Of a DNA stretch of 64,000 bases, positions 1-7,342 are shown one piece after another (position 1 is the stretch's first letter; every line of letters starts with the position of its first letter). The stretch comes from Nocardia vinacea (GTDB lineage Bacteria; Actinomycetota; Actinomycetes; Mycobacteriales; Mycobacteriaceae). The notes beneath the pieces are model-generated. The model was not told the origin of the DNA, made no database searches, and saw only the letters and a list, made by a program, of their open reading frames with translations. The DNA lies in assembly GCF_035920345.1 (NCBI RefSeq), contig NZ_CP109149.1, forward strand, positions 7,812,001 through 7,876,000, written 5' to 3'. A program made the translations under genes and the position numbers.

Positions 1-1
1 A

Positions 2-304
2 CTCATGGCGGCGAGCGCGCAGCTGCCGGTGGACCGTGCCGAACAGCTCTCGGCTGTTACCGCCGGACTGGCCAGCCTCTCGGTAGGCGTCTCGAATCTA
101 TTCGAAGGCGGCACCGTGCTGCAGTCGGTGGTCGAGATGGAGCACGGCTATCTGCTACTCATGGCAGTCGGCGACGGCTCGTATCTTGCGGTGCTGACGA
201 ATACTTCCTGCGATATCGGCCAGGTGGGCTACGAAATGGCCCTGTTGGTCGAGCGTGTTGGCCAGACGGTACAGGCCACGCCACGCGTCACGATGGGTTC
301 CTGA
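2..304 (+). CDS. Roadblock/LC7-domain protein, 3' part (conservon B-type)
   Basis: C-terminal 100 residues of a roadblock/LC7 protein; the reading frame is open through the left edge, so the true start lies outside the window and the Met at position 5 is probably internal. The visible part has the family's [13 protein letters not shown] segment, the [14 protein letters not shown] strand and the [14 protein letters not shown] helix. In actinobacteria such proteins sit in conservons (sensor kinase, roadblock, DUF742, GTPase) and are thought to regulate the partner GTPase at the membrane. The next two genes are DUF742 and GTPase, which fits; the kinase would lie off the left edge. Confidence 0.85.
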   Translation, partial: LMAASAQLPVDRAEQLSAVTAGLASLSVGVSNLFEGGTVLQSVVEMEHGYLLLMAVGDGSYLAVLTNTSCDIGQVGYEMALLVERVGQTVQATPRVTMGS

Positions 305-311
305 TGGTGGG

Positions 312-686
312 ATGGACATAGACGATCACCGCATGGGGAGCGCCGAGCCGAGTCTCGTTCGCCCGTACTCCTTGACTGCGGGCCGAACCAGGCCCGCGGT
401 CGAGTTGGCGTTGGAGGCACTTGTCGCATCGCATCCGGTCGCCCTGGAGCGGCAGTTCGAACTGACCAACATCGAGACGTCCATCGTGGAGTTGTGCAGA
501 GAATCGCCGTCCGTTGCTGAAGTAGCGGCGCGTTTGGGTATCCCCATCGGGGTGGCCCGCGTGCTCGTGGCCGACCTCATCGAGGCCGGGCATGTGCGAG
601 TTTCGGCGACTTTGAAAGACGATTCCAGCGACGATGAACGTCGCGAGCTGATCGAAAGGGTTCTCAGTGGACTCCGGCGTATTTGA
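312..686 (+). CDS. DUF742 protein (conservon C-type)
   Basis: About 124 residues. The N-terminal LVRPYSLTAGRTRP stretch and the winged-helix-like core (SIVELCRESPSVAEVAARLG followed by VLVADLIEAGHVRV) are typical of DUF742, found only in conservon-type operons. I chose the ATG at 312, eight bases after the roadblock stop; the frame is open further upstream, but that part overlaps the roadblock gene. The 3' end overlaps the GTPase start by 20 bp, so translation is likely coupled. The molecular role is not established; it is presumed to act with the roadblock protein and GTPase in signalling. Confidence 0.85.
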   Translation: MDIDDHRMGSAEPSLVRPYSLTAGRTRPAVELALEALVASHPVALERQFELTNIETSIVELCRESPSVAEVAARLGIPIGVARVLVADLIEAGHVRVSATLKDDSSDDERRELIERVLSGLRRI

Positions 687-1269
687 TTCGACGGCACAGG
701 TCGATACCCGCACCAGCAAACCGACTTCGGCAAAGATCGTGGTCGCTGGCGGCTTCGGTGTCGGTAAGACCACGTTGGTGGGTGCCGTCTCGGAGATTGT
801 TCCGCTGCGCACCGAGGCGTTGGTGACCAATGCCAGTACCGGAATCGACAATCTGACCGGTATTCCGATGAAGTCGACCACCACGGTGGCGATGGACTTC
901 GGCCGGATCAGCCTCGCCGACGATCTGGTGCTGTACCTGTTCGGTACGCCGGGCCAGTACCGCTTCTGGTTCATGTGGGACGACCTGATCCGCGGCGCCA
1001 TCGGCGCCGTGGTGCTGGTCGACACCCGCAGGCTCGAGGACAGCTTCGCGGCCGTCGACTACTTCGAAGCGCGCAATCTACCGTTCCTGGTTGCGCTCAA
1101 CGAATTCGACGACGCACCGAGGTATCCGATCGAGGACATCCGTCAGGCCCTCGCGGTGCCTGCGGATGTGCCGATCCTGTCCATCGACGCCCGTCGGCGC
1201 GAACCCGCCAAGCAGGCGCTGGTCTCGCTCACCGAGTACGCCCTACGCAAGGTCATGCAGGGCTACTGA
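667..1269 (+). CDS. Conservon-type small GTPase (CvnD-like)
   Basis: 200-residue P-loop GTP-binding protein. Walker A is GGFGVGKTTLVGA near residues 28-40, the switch II-type motif is FGTPGQYRFWFMWDD around 96-110, and the base-specificity region is ALNEFDDAP (an NxxD variant of NKxD). The GTG at 667 lies inside the DUF742 gene. This is the last gene of the roadblock-DUF742-GTPase series, and family members act as membrane-associated switches downstream of the conservon kinase. The replacement of NKxD by NEFD is common in this family and does not argue against nucleotide binding. Confidence 0.9.
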   Translation: MDSGVFDSTAQVDTRTSKPTSAKIVVAGGFGVGKTTLVGAVSEIVPLRTEALVTNASTGIDNLTGIPMKSTTTVAMDFGRISLADDLVLYLFGTPGQYRFWFMWDDLIRGAIGAVVLVDTRRLEDSFAAVDYFEARNLPFLVALNEFDDAPRYPIEDIRQALAVPADVPILSIDARRREPAKQALVSLTEYALRKVMQGY

Positions 1270-1362
1270 GCGTTCGCGACTGTCGCGTCGGCCCCGAATC
1301 GAGTGGCTGAGCCTTACCCACCCCGCCGGCTCTGCTGGCTGCCATCCCCCTAGGCTCGCTCG

Positions 1363-2865
1363 GTGAGGATTTCGGCGCGGGAGTTGCTCGGGCAACTGCT
1401 CGACTCGGACTCGTTTATCAGCTGGGACCGGCCATCGGTGACGGTGGCCGTATCCCCGCGATACCGCGCGGATCTGCACAAGGCCGAGCTGGCGGCAGGT
1501 ACAGATGAAGCGGTGCTGACCGGTGAAGGTCTGCTGCGTGGTCGACGCGTGGCCGTAATCGCCTGCGAATTCGGATTTCTGGCGGGTTCGATCGGGGTGG
1601 CCGCGGCCGAGCGCATCGTCTCGGCGGTCGAGCGCGCCACCGAACTCGGCCTGCCCCTGGTCGCGTCGCCGACCTCTGGCGGTACCAGAATGCAGGAGGG
1701 CACAATCGCTTTCGTGCAGATGGTGAAGATCGCGGGTGCGGTCGCGGTGCACAAGGCGGCCGGGCATCCGTATCTGGTCTATCTGCGCAATCCCACGATG
1801 GGCGGCGTCTTCGCGTCCTGGGGTTCGCTGGGGCATATCACCTTCGCCGAACCCGATGCACTCATCGGGTTTCTCGGTCCGCGCGTCTATAAGGCGTTGT
1901 ACGGCAGGGATTTTCCGGAGGGTGTGCAGGTCGCGGAGAATCTGTACCGCAGCGGCGTGATCGATGGGGTGCTGCCCGTTTCGGTGTTCCGTCGGATCGC
2001 GCATCGTGCGTTGAGCGTGCTCAGCGGTGTGCCGGATCCTGTTGCGGCGGGACCTGGTTGGGCCGCGCCGGTGCGTAAGACCGCGAATGCGGCCGCGGAT
2101 GTTCCGGCTTGGGAATCGGTTCAGATCTCGCGCCGCCCAGGTCGGCCCGGTATCCGTGACCTGCTACGCCATGTGACGCAACGGGTTCCGCTCAGCGGCA
2201 CCGGGCAGGGCGAATCCGATCGCACCATGGTGCATGCGCTGGCCCGCTTTCGTGGACAGCCGTGCATTGTGTTCGGCCACGACCGCGCGGGTCAGCAGGG
2301 TGAACACACCATGGGCCCGGCTGCATTGCGCGAGGCCCGACGCAGTATGGCGCTGGCCCAGGAATTGCGGCTGCCGCTGGTGCTGGTGATCGACACGGTC
2401 GGTGCGGCACTGTCGAAGGAGGCCGAGGAGCGTGGGCTCGCCCCCGAAATCGCCCGCTGCATAGCCGATCTGGTAACTCTCGATACCCCGACCGTCTCGG
2501 TCCTGCTCGGTCAGGGCACCGGCGGCGGCGCATTGGCGCTGCTGCCGGCCGACCGCGTCCTGGCCGCTACCCACGGCTGGCTCGCGCCGCTGCCGCCGGA
2601 AGGGGCGAGCGCCATCGTCTACCGCGATACCGACCATGCCCCCGAGTTGGCCGACGCACAGGGCATCCGCGCCACAGACCTGCTCGCCGACGGTGTCGTC
2701 GACCGCATCGTCCCGGAATTTCCCGACGCCGCCGACGAACCGGTCGACTTCGCCCGCCGCATGGTCGCCGCCATCGCCGAAGAGCTCACCGGGCTGCGCG
2801 CCCGTCCGATCGACGAGATTCGTGCCTCCCGCCATACCCGCTATCGCCGCCTCGGCCGGCCCTGA
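1363..2865 (+). CDS. accD3: Acetyl/acyl-CoA carboxylase carboxyltransferase, AccD3-like
   Basis: 500 residues with two crotonase-fold halves of the carboxyltransferase. The N-terminal half contains GLPLVASPTSGGTRMQEG and NPTMGGVFASWGSLG. The C-terminal half contains the AccA-like LVLVIDTVGAALSKEAEERG and GQGTGGGALALLPADRV segments, so alpha and beta functions are on one chain. No N-terminal zinc ribbon is visible. Size and the genes that follow (EchA6, metallo-hydrolase, MT0933-type protein) match the Rv0904c-Rv0909 neighbourhood of M. tuberculosis, where AccD3 lies; that assignment is by inference. It would move carboxyl groups from biotinylated AccA/BCCP to acyl-CoA. Start GTG at 1363; an alternative downstream start cannot be excluded. 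Confidence 0.85.
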   Translation: MRISARELLGQLLDSDSFISWDRPSVTVAVSPRYRADLHKAELAAGTDEAVLTGEGLLRGRRVAVIACEFGFLAGSIGVAAAERIVSAVERATELGLPLVASPTSGGTRMQEGTIAFVQMVKIAGAVAVHKAAGHPYLVYLRNPTMGGVFASWGSLGHITFAEPDALIGFLGPRVYKALYGRDFPEGVQVAENLYRSGVIDGVLPVSVFRRIAHRALSVLSGVPDPVAAGPGWAAPVRKTANAAADVPAWESVQISRRPGRPGIRDLLRHVTQRVPLSGTGQGESDRTMVHALARFRGQPCIVFGHDRAGQQGEHTMGPAALREARRSMALAQELRLPLVLVIDTVGAALSKEAEERGLAPEIARCIADLVTLDTPTVSVLLGQGTGGGALALLPADRVLAATHGWLAPLPPEGASAIVYRDTDHAPELADAQGIRATDLLADGVVDRIVPEFPDAADEPVDFARRMVAAIAEELTGLRARPIDEIRASRHTRYRRLGRP

Positions 2866-2935
2866 CGATCCCTGGTAACCAGTAGAAACGCGATCCCGTC
2901 CGGAAAACCGGTGGTCAACACACCAGGGGTTCTCG

Positions 2936-2964
2936 TTGACGACGCGGCGCGGCACTCCTACGGT
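2936..2964 (+). promoter_or_regulatory. Sigma-70-type promoter, probably giving a leaderless mRNA
   Basis: TTGACG (2936-2941), a 17-bp spacer, then TACGGT (2959-2964). The GTG at 2971 begins six bases after the -10 hexamer, where transcription would be expected to start, so the aldo/keto reductase mRNA is probably leaderless. No Shine-Dalgarno sequence precedes that GTG, which agrees with this reading. Confidence 0.6.
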
Positions 2965-2970
2965 CGGAAT

Positions 2971-3840
2971 GTGACCTTCAGAAGCGAGACCAGCGCCATT
3001 CCCTCGATCGTGCTGAACGACGGGAACGTGATCCCGCAGCTCGGCTTCGGTGTGTTCCAAGTACCGCCGGAGGACGTCCAGCCGGTCGTTACCGCTGCGC
3101 TGGAGGCGGGCTATCGCAGCATCGATACCGCCGCGATCTACGGCAACGAGGAGGGCACCGGCCGCGCCATCCGGGAATCCGGGCTGCCGCGCGACGAGGT
3201 CTATCTCACCACCAAGCTGTGGAACTCCGACCAGGGCTACGACTCCACGCTGCGCGCATTCGACGCCAGCATGGCTCGGCTCGGCCTGGACTACCTCGAT
3301 CTCTATCTCATCCACTGGCCGGTGGCGCAGGCCGATCGCTTCGTCGAGACCTTCAAGGCCTTGCAGACACTGAAGGCGGAGGGCCGGGTGCGTTCGATTG
3401 GTGTGTCGAACTTCACCGTCGCCGATCTGGAGCGGGTCATCGGCGAGACCGGCGAGATCCCGGCCGTGAACCAGGTCGAATTGCATCCCCGGCTCGCGCA
3501 GCGCGAGCTGCGCGCGTTCCACGATGCGAATGCCATTGCCACCGAGGCGTGGAGTCCGCTCGGGCAGGGCACTCTGCTCGATGATCACACCATCGTCTCC
3601 ATCGCCGACGAGGTCGGTGGCACCCCCGCCCAGGTACTTATCCGCTGGCACCTCCAGCAGGGCATTGTCGTCATCCCGAAGTCGGTCACCCCGGCCCGCA
3701 TCGCCGCCAACTTCGACGTCTTCGGTTTCGAACTCACCCGCGACCAGATGGACGCCATCAACGCACTCGACAAGGGCGCCCGCATCGGCCCCGATCCGAC
3801 CACCTTCACGGCCGGGCTGCCCGCCTCCCCGAATACTTAG
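2971..3840 (+). CDS. Aldo/keto reductase (2,5-diketo-gluconate reductase type)
   Basis: 289 residues of the AKR TIM barrel. The catalytic tetrad is visible: Asp in SIDTAAIYG, Tyr in the same motif, Lys in LTTKLWN and His in YLIHWP. The C-terminal IPKSVTPARI segment is the usual NADPH-binding motif. It should reduce aldehydes or ketones with NADPH in the cytosol; the substrate cannot be deduced. I set the start at GTG 2971 because homologues begin close to there and a good promoter ends six bases upstream. The frame is open to a GTG at 2911, but those 20 residues look like promoter DNA. Transcribed alone; the next gene is convergent. Confidence 0.88.
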   Translation: MTFRSETSAIPSIVLNDGNVIPQLGFGVFQVPPEDVQPVVTAALEAGYRSIDTAAIYGNEEGTGRAIRESGLPRDEVYLTTKLWNSDQGYDSTLRAFDASMARLGLDYLDLYLIHWPVAQADRFVETFKALQTLKAEGRVRSIGVSNFTVADLERVIGETGEIPAVNQVELHPRLAQRELRAFHDANAIATEAWSPLGQGTLLDDHTIVSIADEVGGTPAQVLIRWHLQQGIVVIPKSVTPARIAANFDVFGFELTRDQMDAINALDKGARIGPDPTTFTAGLPASPNT

Positions 3841-3881
3841 GCTCCCCAGCCTCCCCGATACTTCCTGTGCGCTACAGACGG

Positions 3882-5009
3882 CTAGATCAGATCGAGGTAT
3901 CGCGTGAGCTCTTGGGCGGCGGCGCGCCCGGCTCTGTTGGCGCCGATGGTGCTCGCGGATGGGCCGTAGCCGATCAAGTGGATGCGCGGGTCGACGGCTA
4001 CCTGGGTGGCGAGGCGGCCGGTCATGGTGATGCCGCCGCCCGGACCGCGCAGGCGTAGCGGGGCCAAATGGTCCAGTGCACTGCGGAATCCGGTCGCCCA
4101 CAGGATCACGTCGGCGTGCTGGAACGAGCCGTCAGGCCAGCGCACCCCATCCGGTTCGATGCTCGCGAATATCGGATGCCGCTGCAGCGCACCGCGAGCT
4201 TGTGCGGCGCGCAGTCGATCGTCGAGCCGCAATCCGGTGACCGAAACCACAGAACCCGGCGGCAGACCGTGTCGCACACGATCCTCCACGATGGCGACGG
4301 CCGCGCGGCCGTGCTCCTCGGCGAACGGTGCGTCACGGAATACCGGCTCGCGTCGAGTCACCCAAGTGGTGGTGGTGACCTGCGAGATCTCGTCCAACAA
4401 CTGAACGGCCGATACTCCGCCGCCGACCACCACGACATGCTTGCCCGCGAACTCGTCGGCGGTGCGGTAGTCGTGAGTGTGCAGTTGGCGTCCGGTGAAG
4501 GTCTCCGCACCCGGATAGTGCGGAATGAAGGGATGTTCCCAGGTGCCGGTGCCATTGATCAGGCCGTGCACCCGGATCGTGCCCGCGGTATCGGTCTCGA
4601 CATTGAGCGTCGTGCCCCGCCCCGCCGCGAGATCCGGCCCTGCGGGACAAGGGCTTCCGTCGGTATTGCGGTCGCAGACCACGGTCACCGAGACCGGTCT
4701 GCGCACCCGCAGATCGAATCTCTTCTCGTACAACTCGTAATAGCGCGGCACCGCGGTGGCCGCGGGTACGGCGTCGGAATCGGGGGGCAATGTCTCGGCG
4801 AAGGACATGCCCGGGAGGTCGTGTACGCGATTGACGGTGGTCAGGGTGAGCGATGGCCACCGAAACTGCCAGGCCCCACCGGGTCCCGGTGCGTGATCGA
4901 CGATGAGGAAGTCCCGTTCCGGGCGCAATCCGAGGCGCTGCAGGTGGTAACCGGCCGACAGCCCGGCCTGACCAGCACCGATCACCAGGATGGAGAAGTC
5001 TGTCGGCAC
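3882..5009 (-). CDS. FAD-dependent NAD(P)-binding oxidoreductase / flavin monooxygenase-like
   Basis: 375 residues. It starts with an FAD-binding GxGxxG motif (VIGAGQAGLSAG, residues 9-20) and has a second Rossmann motif, VVVVGGGVSAVQLLDE, near 190. ILWATGFRSALDHL near the C-terminus is the ATGF signature of this family. It resembles single-chain flavin monooxygenases and putative potassium-transport flavoproteins that oxidise small substrates with NADPH and O2. The substrate is unknown. It is divergent from the enoyl-CoA hydratase gene, with about 90 bp between starts, and convergent with the aldo/keto reductase. Confidence 0.85.
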   Translation of the reverse strand: MPTDFSILVIGAGQAGLSAGYHLQRLGLRPERDFLIVDHAPGPGGAWQFRWPSLTLTTVNRVHDLPGMSFAETLPPDSDAVPAATAVPRYYELYEKRFDLRVRRPVSVTVVCDRNTDGSPCPAGPDLAAGRGTTLNVETDTAGTIRVHGLINGTGTWEHPFIPHYPGAETFTGRQLHTHDYRTADEFAGKHVVVVGGGVSAVQLLDEISQVTTTTWVTRREPVFRDAPFAEEHGRAAVAIVEDRVRHGLPPGSVVSVTGLRLDDRLRAAQARGALQRHPIFASIEPDGVRWPDGSFQHADVILWATGFRSALDHLAPLRLRGPGGGITMTGRLATQVAVDPRIHLIGYGPSASTIGANRAGRAAAQELTRYLDLI

Positions 5010-5099
5010 AAACCGAGATCGTATCGGCTTGGTCGGTATGTTCCGCCACCTGTGGCAGAGTTGATGTAACCACTCGAACCGGTCAGTTGGGGAGGATGC

Positions 5100-5825
5100 A
5101 TGCTCGACGTTAGCCGCGATGGCGATGTCGTCACTATCGAACTACAGCGCGAGGAGCGGCGTAACGCGCTGAACTTCGAACTCGTCACTGGGCTCCGCGA
5201 AGCAGTGTTGACCGCGGCCGAGGACGCCAGGGTGATTGTGCTCACCGGTCGGGGATCCTTCTTCAGCGCGGGCGCGGATCTGTCCGGGGTCTATGCGGAG
5301 GAATTCCTGACGGCCCTGCCCGACATGCTGCACACCATCGAATCCGTACCGGTCCCGGTGATCGCGGCGATCAACGGCGGTGCGCTCGGCGCCGGCGTGC
5401 AGATCGCGCTGGCCTCGGATCTGCGGGTCATGGGACCCGACGCCTATATCGCCATTCCAGCCGCCAAGCTCGGCATCACCGTCGACCGCTGGACCGTGCG
5501 GCGGCTGGCATCGCTGATCGGCGGTGGTCCGGCCCGGACCATGCTGCTCGGCGCGGAATCGGTATCGGCCGCCGATGCCTACTCCTTCGGCTTCGCCAAC
5601 CGACTCGGCACGCTGGCCGACGCACAGGCCTGGGCCAAATCGATCGCCCAGCTGGCTCCGCTGTCGCTGCGGCATATGAAGTTGGAGCTCAACGATGACG
5701 GCACCCGGGATCCGGAGAGCACGCAGCAGCGTGCGGCGCTGGAGGCGGCGTGGACCAGTCAGGACGCCCAGGAGGGGCGGCTGGCCAGAGCAGAGAAGCG
5801 TGCGGCGAAATTCGTGGGGCGATAA
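5100..5825 (+). CDS. echA6: Enoyl-CoA hydratase/isomerase family, EchA6-like
   Basis: 241-residue crotonase-fold protein. The oxyanion-hole segments are GRGSFFSAGADLSG (about 51-64) and AINGGALGAGVQIALASD (about 91-108). The second catalytic Glu region reads KLGITVDRWTVRRLASLIG and lacks the usual GGxxxL acid arrangement, as in mycobacterial EchA6, which binds acyl-CoAs for mycolate synthesis rather than hydrating them. Size and order (before a metallo-hydrolase and MT0933-type protein) match Rv0905; the EchA6 role is inferred. GGAGG at 5091-5095 fixes the ATG at 5100. Its TAA abuts the ATG of the next gene, so the two are probably co-transcribed. Confidence 0.85.
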   Translation: MLDVSRDGDVVTIELQREERRNALNFELVTGLREAVLTAAEDARVIVLTGRGSFFSAGADLSGVYAEEFLTALPDMLHTIESVPVPVIAAINGGALGAGVQIALASDLRVMGPDAYIAIPAAKLGITVDRWTVRRLASLIGGGPARTMLLGAESVSAADAYSFGFANRLGTLADAQAWAKSIAQLAPLSLRHMKLELNDDGTRDPESTQQRAALEAAWTSQDAQEGRLARAEKRAAKFVGR

Positions 5826-6968
5826 ATGAATCTGAAGAAGATAGTGGGCATTGCCGCCGGAGCACTCGGTGTCACCTGGGTGGTGCGTGCGGCCTGGGAC
5901 ATCCCTTCGGCTATCGGCGCCTCCATGAATGCCATTCAGCCCCACGCCACCGGCGCGGTGAGCTATCGCAATCGGCAGTTCCACAACACCGAGCCGAGCA
6001 CCCAGTTCGTCTCGGGAGCCGCTCCGTCCCTGCTGATTTCGGCGCTGACCCGGCGTAATGCCGGTCGTCCGCGCAATGCCGTTCCGTTGGCGACACCCGA
6101 CGTGCCGACCGAGGCCGCCGATCTCGCGGTCACCTGGTACGGGCACGCATCGGCGCTCATCGAGGTCGACGGGTACCGGATTCTCACCGATCCGGTTTGG
6201 AGCGAACGGGTTTCGCCGTCCGCGCTGGTCGGTCCGGCCCGGCTGCATCCGGTGCCGACGCCGCTGTCGGAACTGCCGCAGGTGGACGCGGTGCTGATCT
6301 CGCACGATCACTACGACCATCTGGACAAGGCGACGATCCGTCAGCTGGTGGTCGGACAGGCCGCACCCTTTCTGGTGCCGATCGGCATCGGTGCCCATCT
6401 GCGGCACTGGGGCGTGCCCGAACATCGCATCGTCGAATTGGATTGGGGTGGTTCGGTTTCCCTCGCCTCGCTGGGCCGTGAGCGCGACGGCACGGATCTG
6501 GTGCTCACCTGTACCGAGGCGCGGCACTTCTCCGGACGCGGCCTGGTGCGCAACACCACACTGTGGGCGTCCTGGTCCATCATCGGCCCGACGCGGCGGG
6601 TCTACTTCGGCGGTGATACCGGATACACCAAAGCTTTCGCGGAGGCAGGCGCCGCGCTCGGACCGTTCGATCTGACGCTTCTGCCGATCGGCGCCTACGA
6701 CGAGGCCTGGCCGGACATCCACATGAACCCGGAGGAGGCGGTTCGCGCACATGCCGACCTCGGCGTCGGCGATCCGGGACACGGACTGCTGGTGCCCATC
6801 CACTGGGCGACCTTCAACCTGGCCTTCCACGGGTGGTCGGAGCCGGTACGCCGGATGGTCGCTGCGGCGCGGGCGGCCGGTACCGCGGTGGCGGTGCCGA
6901 TGCCCGGCCAGCGCATCGACCCCAATGACCTGCCGAGTCGGGATTCCTGGTGGGAGGATATTGGGTGA
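5826..6968 (+). CDS. Metallo-beta-lactamase-fold hydrolase (Rv0906/NAPE-PLD-like)
   Basis: 380 residues. An N-terminal hydrophobic stretch (IVGIAAGALGVTWVVRAAW) may act as an uncleaved membrane anchor. The metal-binding motif is SHDHYDHLD (about 158-166); further ligands are in TEARHFSGRG and FGGDTGYTKAF, and the C-terminal VPIHWATFNLAFHGW is typical of the NAPE-PLD-like branch. Such enzymes hydrolyse phosphodiester or lactone bonds in lipids; the substrate is unknown here. The ATG directly follows the EchA6 stop, so the genes form a unit as in Rv0905-Rv0906. Confidence 0.9.
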   Translation: MNLKKIVGIAAGALGVTWVVRAAWDIPSAIGASMNAIQPHATGAVSYRNRQFHNTEPSTQFVSGAAPSLLISALTRRNAGRPRNAVPLATPDVPTEAADLAVTWYGHASALIEVDGYRILTDPVWSERVSPSALVGPARLHPVPTPLSELPQVDAVLISHDHYDHLDKATIRQLVVGQAAPFLVPIGIGAHLRHWGVPEHRIVELDWGGSVSLASLGRERDGTDLVLTCTEARHFSGRGLVRNTTLWASWSIIGPTRRVYFGGDTGYTKAFAEAGAALGPFDLTLLPIGAYDEAWPDIHMNPEEAVRAHADLGVGDPGHGLLVPIHWATFNLAFHGWSEPVRRMVAAARAAGTAVAVPMPGQRIDPNDLPSRDSWWEDIG

Positions 6969-7002
6969 ATACCTAGGTTCGTCGACAGGAAGGAATGCAG
7001 GC

Positions 7003-7293
7003 ATGAGTCTCGTGGACACCCTGAAAGGCCTCGTCGGCAAGGGTAAGGACGCGGCAGCCGAGAACGCCGACAAAATTCACGATGCGGTCGACAAGGCCGG
7101 TGGGTTCATCGACGAGAAGACCGGCCACAAATACTCCGACAAGATCGGCAAGGTGCAGGAGGCCGCCAAGAAGGCGGTGCCGTCGGACAAGTCGGCACCG
7201 AAGCCGCCGGCGGCCGCGCCGGAGGAGCCGCCTGTGCCACCCGCTCCCAAGCCCGGCCCCGAGCCCGAAGAGCCGGGACATCCGCAGGCTTGA
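7003..7293 (+). CDS. Small MT0933/Rv0909-family protein with proline-rich tail
   Basis: 96 residues. The first 60 match the MT0933-type family (often annotated as antitoxin): a Lys/Asp/Ala-rich amphipathic helix set with DAAAENADKIHDAVDKAGGF and EKTGHKYSDKIGKVQEAA. The last 35 are a low-complexity Pro/Glu tail that family members often lack. RBS AGGAAGGA at 6988-6995 supports the ATG at 7003. No toxin gene follows, so the antitoxin label is by family only. Its partner in layout is a second, tail-less copy at 9743, after ligD. Confidence 0.8.
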   Translation: MSLVDTLKGLVGKGKDAAAENADKIHDAVDKAGGFIDEKTGHKYSDKIGKVQEAAKKAVPSDKSAPKPPAAAPEEPPVPPAPKPGPEPEEPGHPQA

Positions 7294-7298
7294 TCTGT

Positions 7299-7328
7299 GG
7301 CGGGGGCCGATATCTGTCGGTCCCCGCC
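7299..7328 (+). terminator. Rho-independent-type hairpin
   Basis: A 12-bp stem (GGCGGGGGCCGA with TCGGTCCCCGCC, one G-T pair) around a 6-nt loop, 5 bp after the stop of the MT0933-type gene and before ligD. There is no T run, as is usual in actinobacteria. It should end the EchA6-hydrolase transcript. Confidence 0.65.
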
Positions 7329-7342
7329 CCTAAACTTCATTT

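Noticed and set aside
2164..4101. A 645-codon open frame on the minus strand opposite accD3 and the aldo/keto reductase.
   Set aside because: It is antisense to two genes with clear family motifs, is rich in Arg/Gly/Asp/His, and resembles no protein; such frames are common in high-GC DNA.
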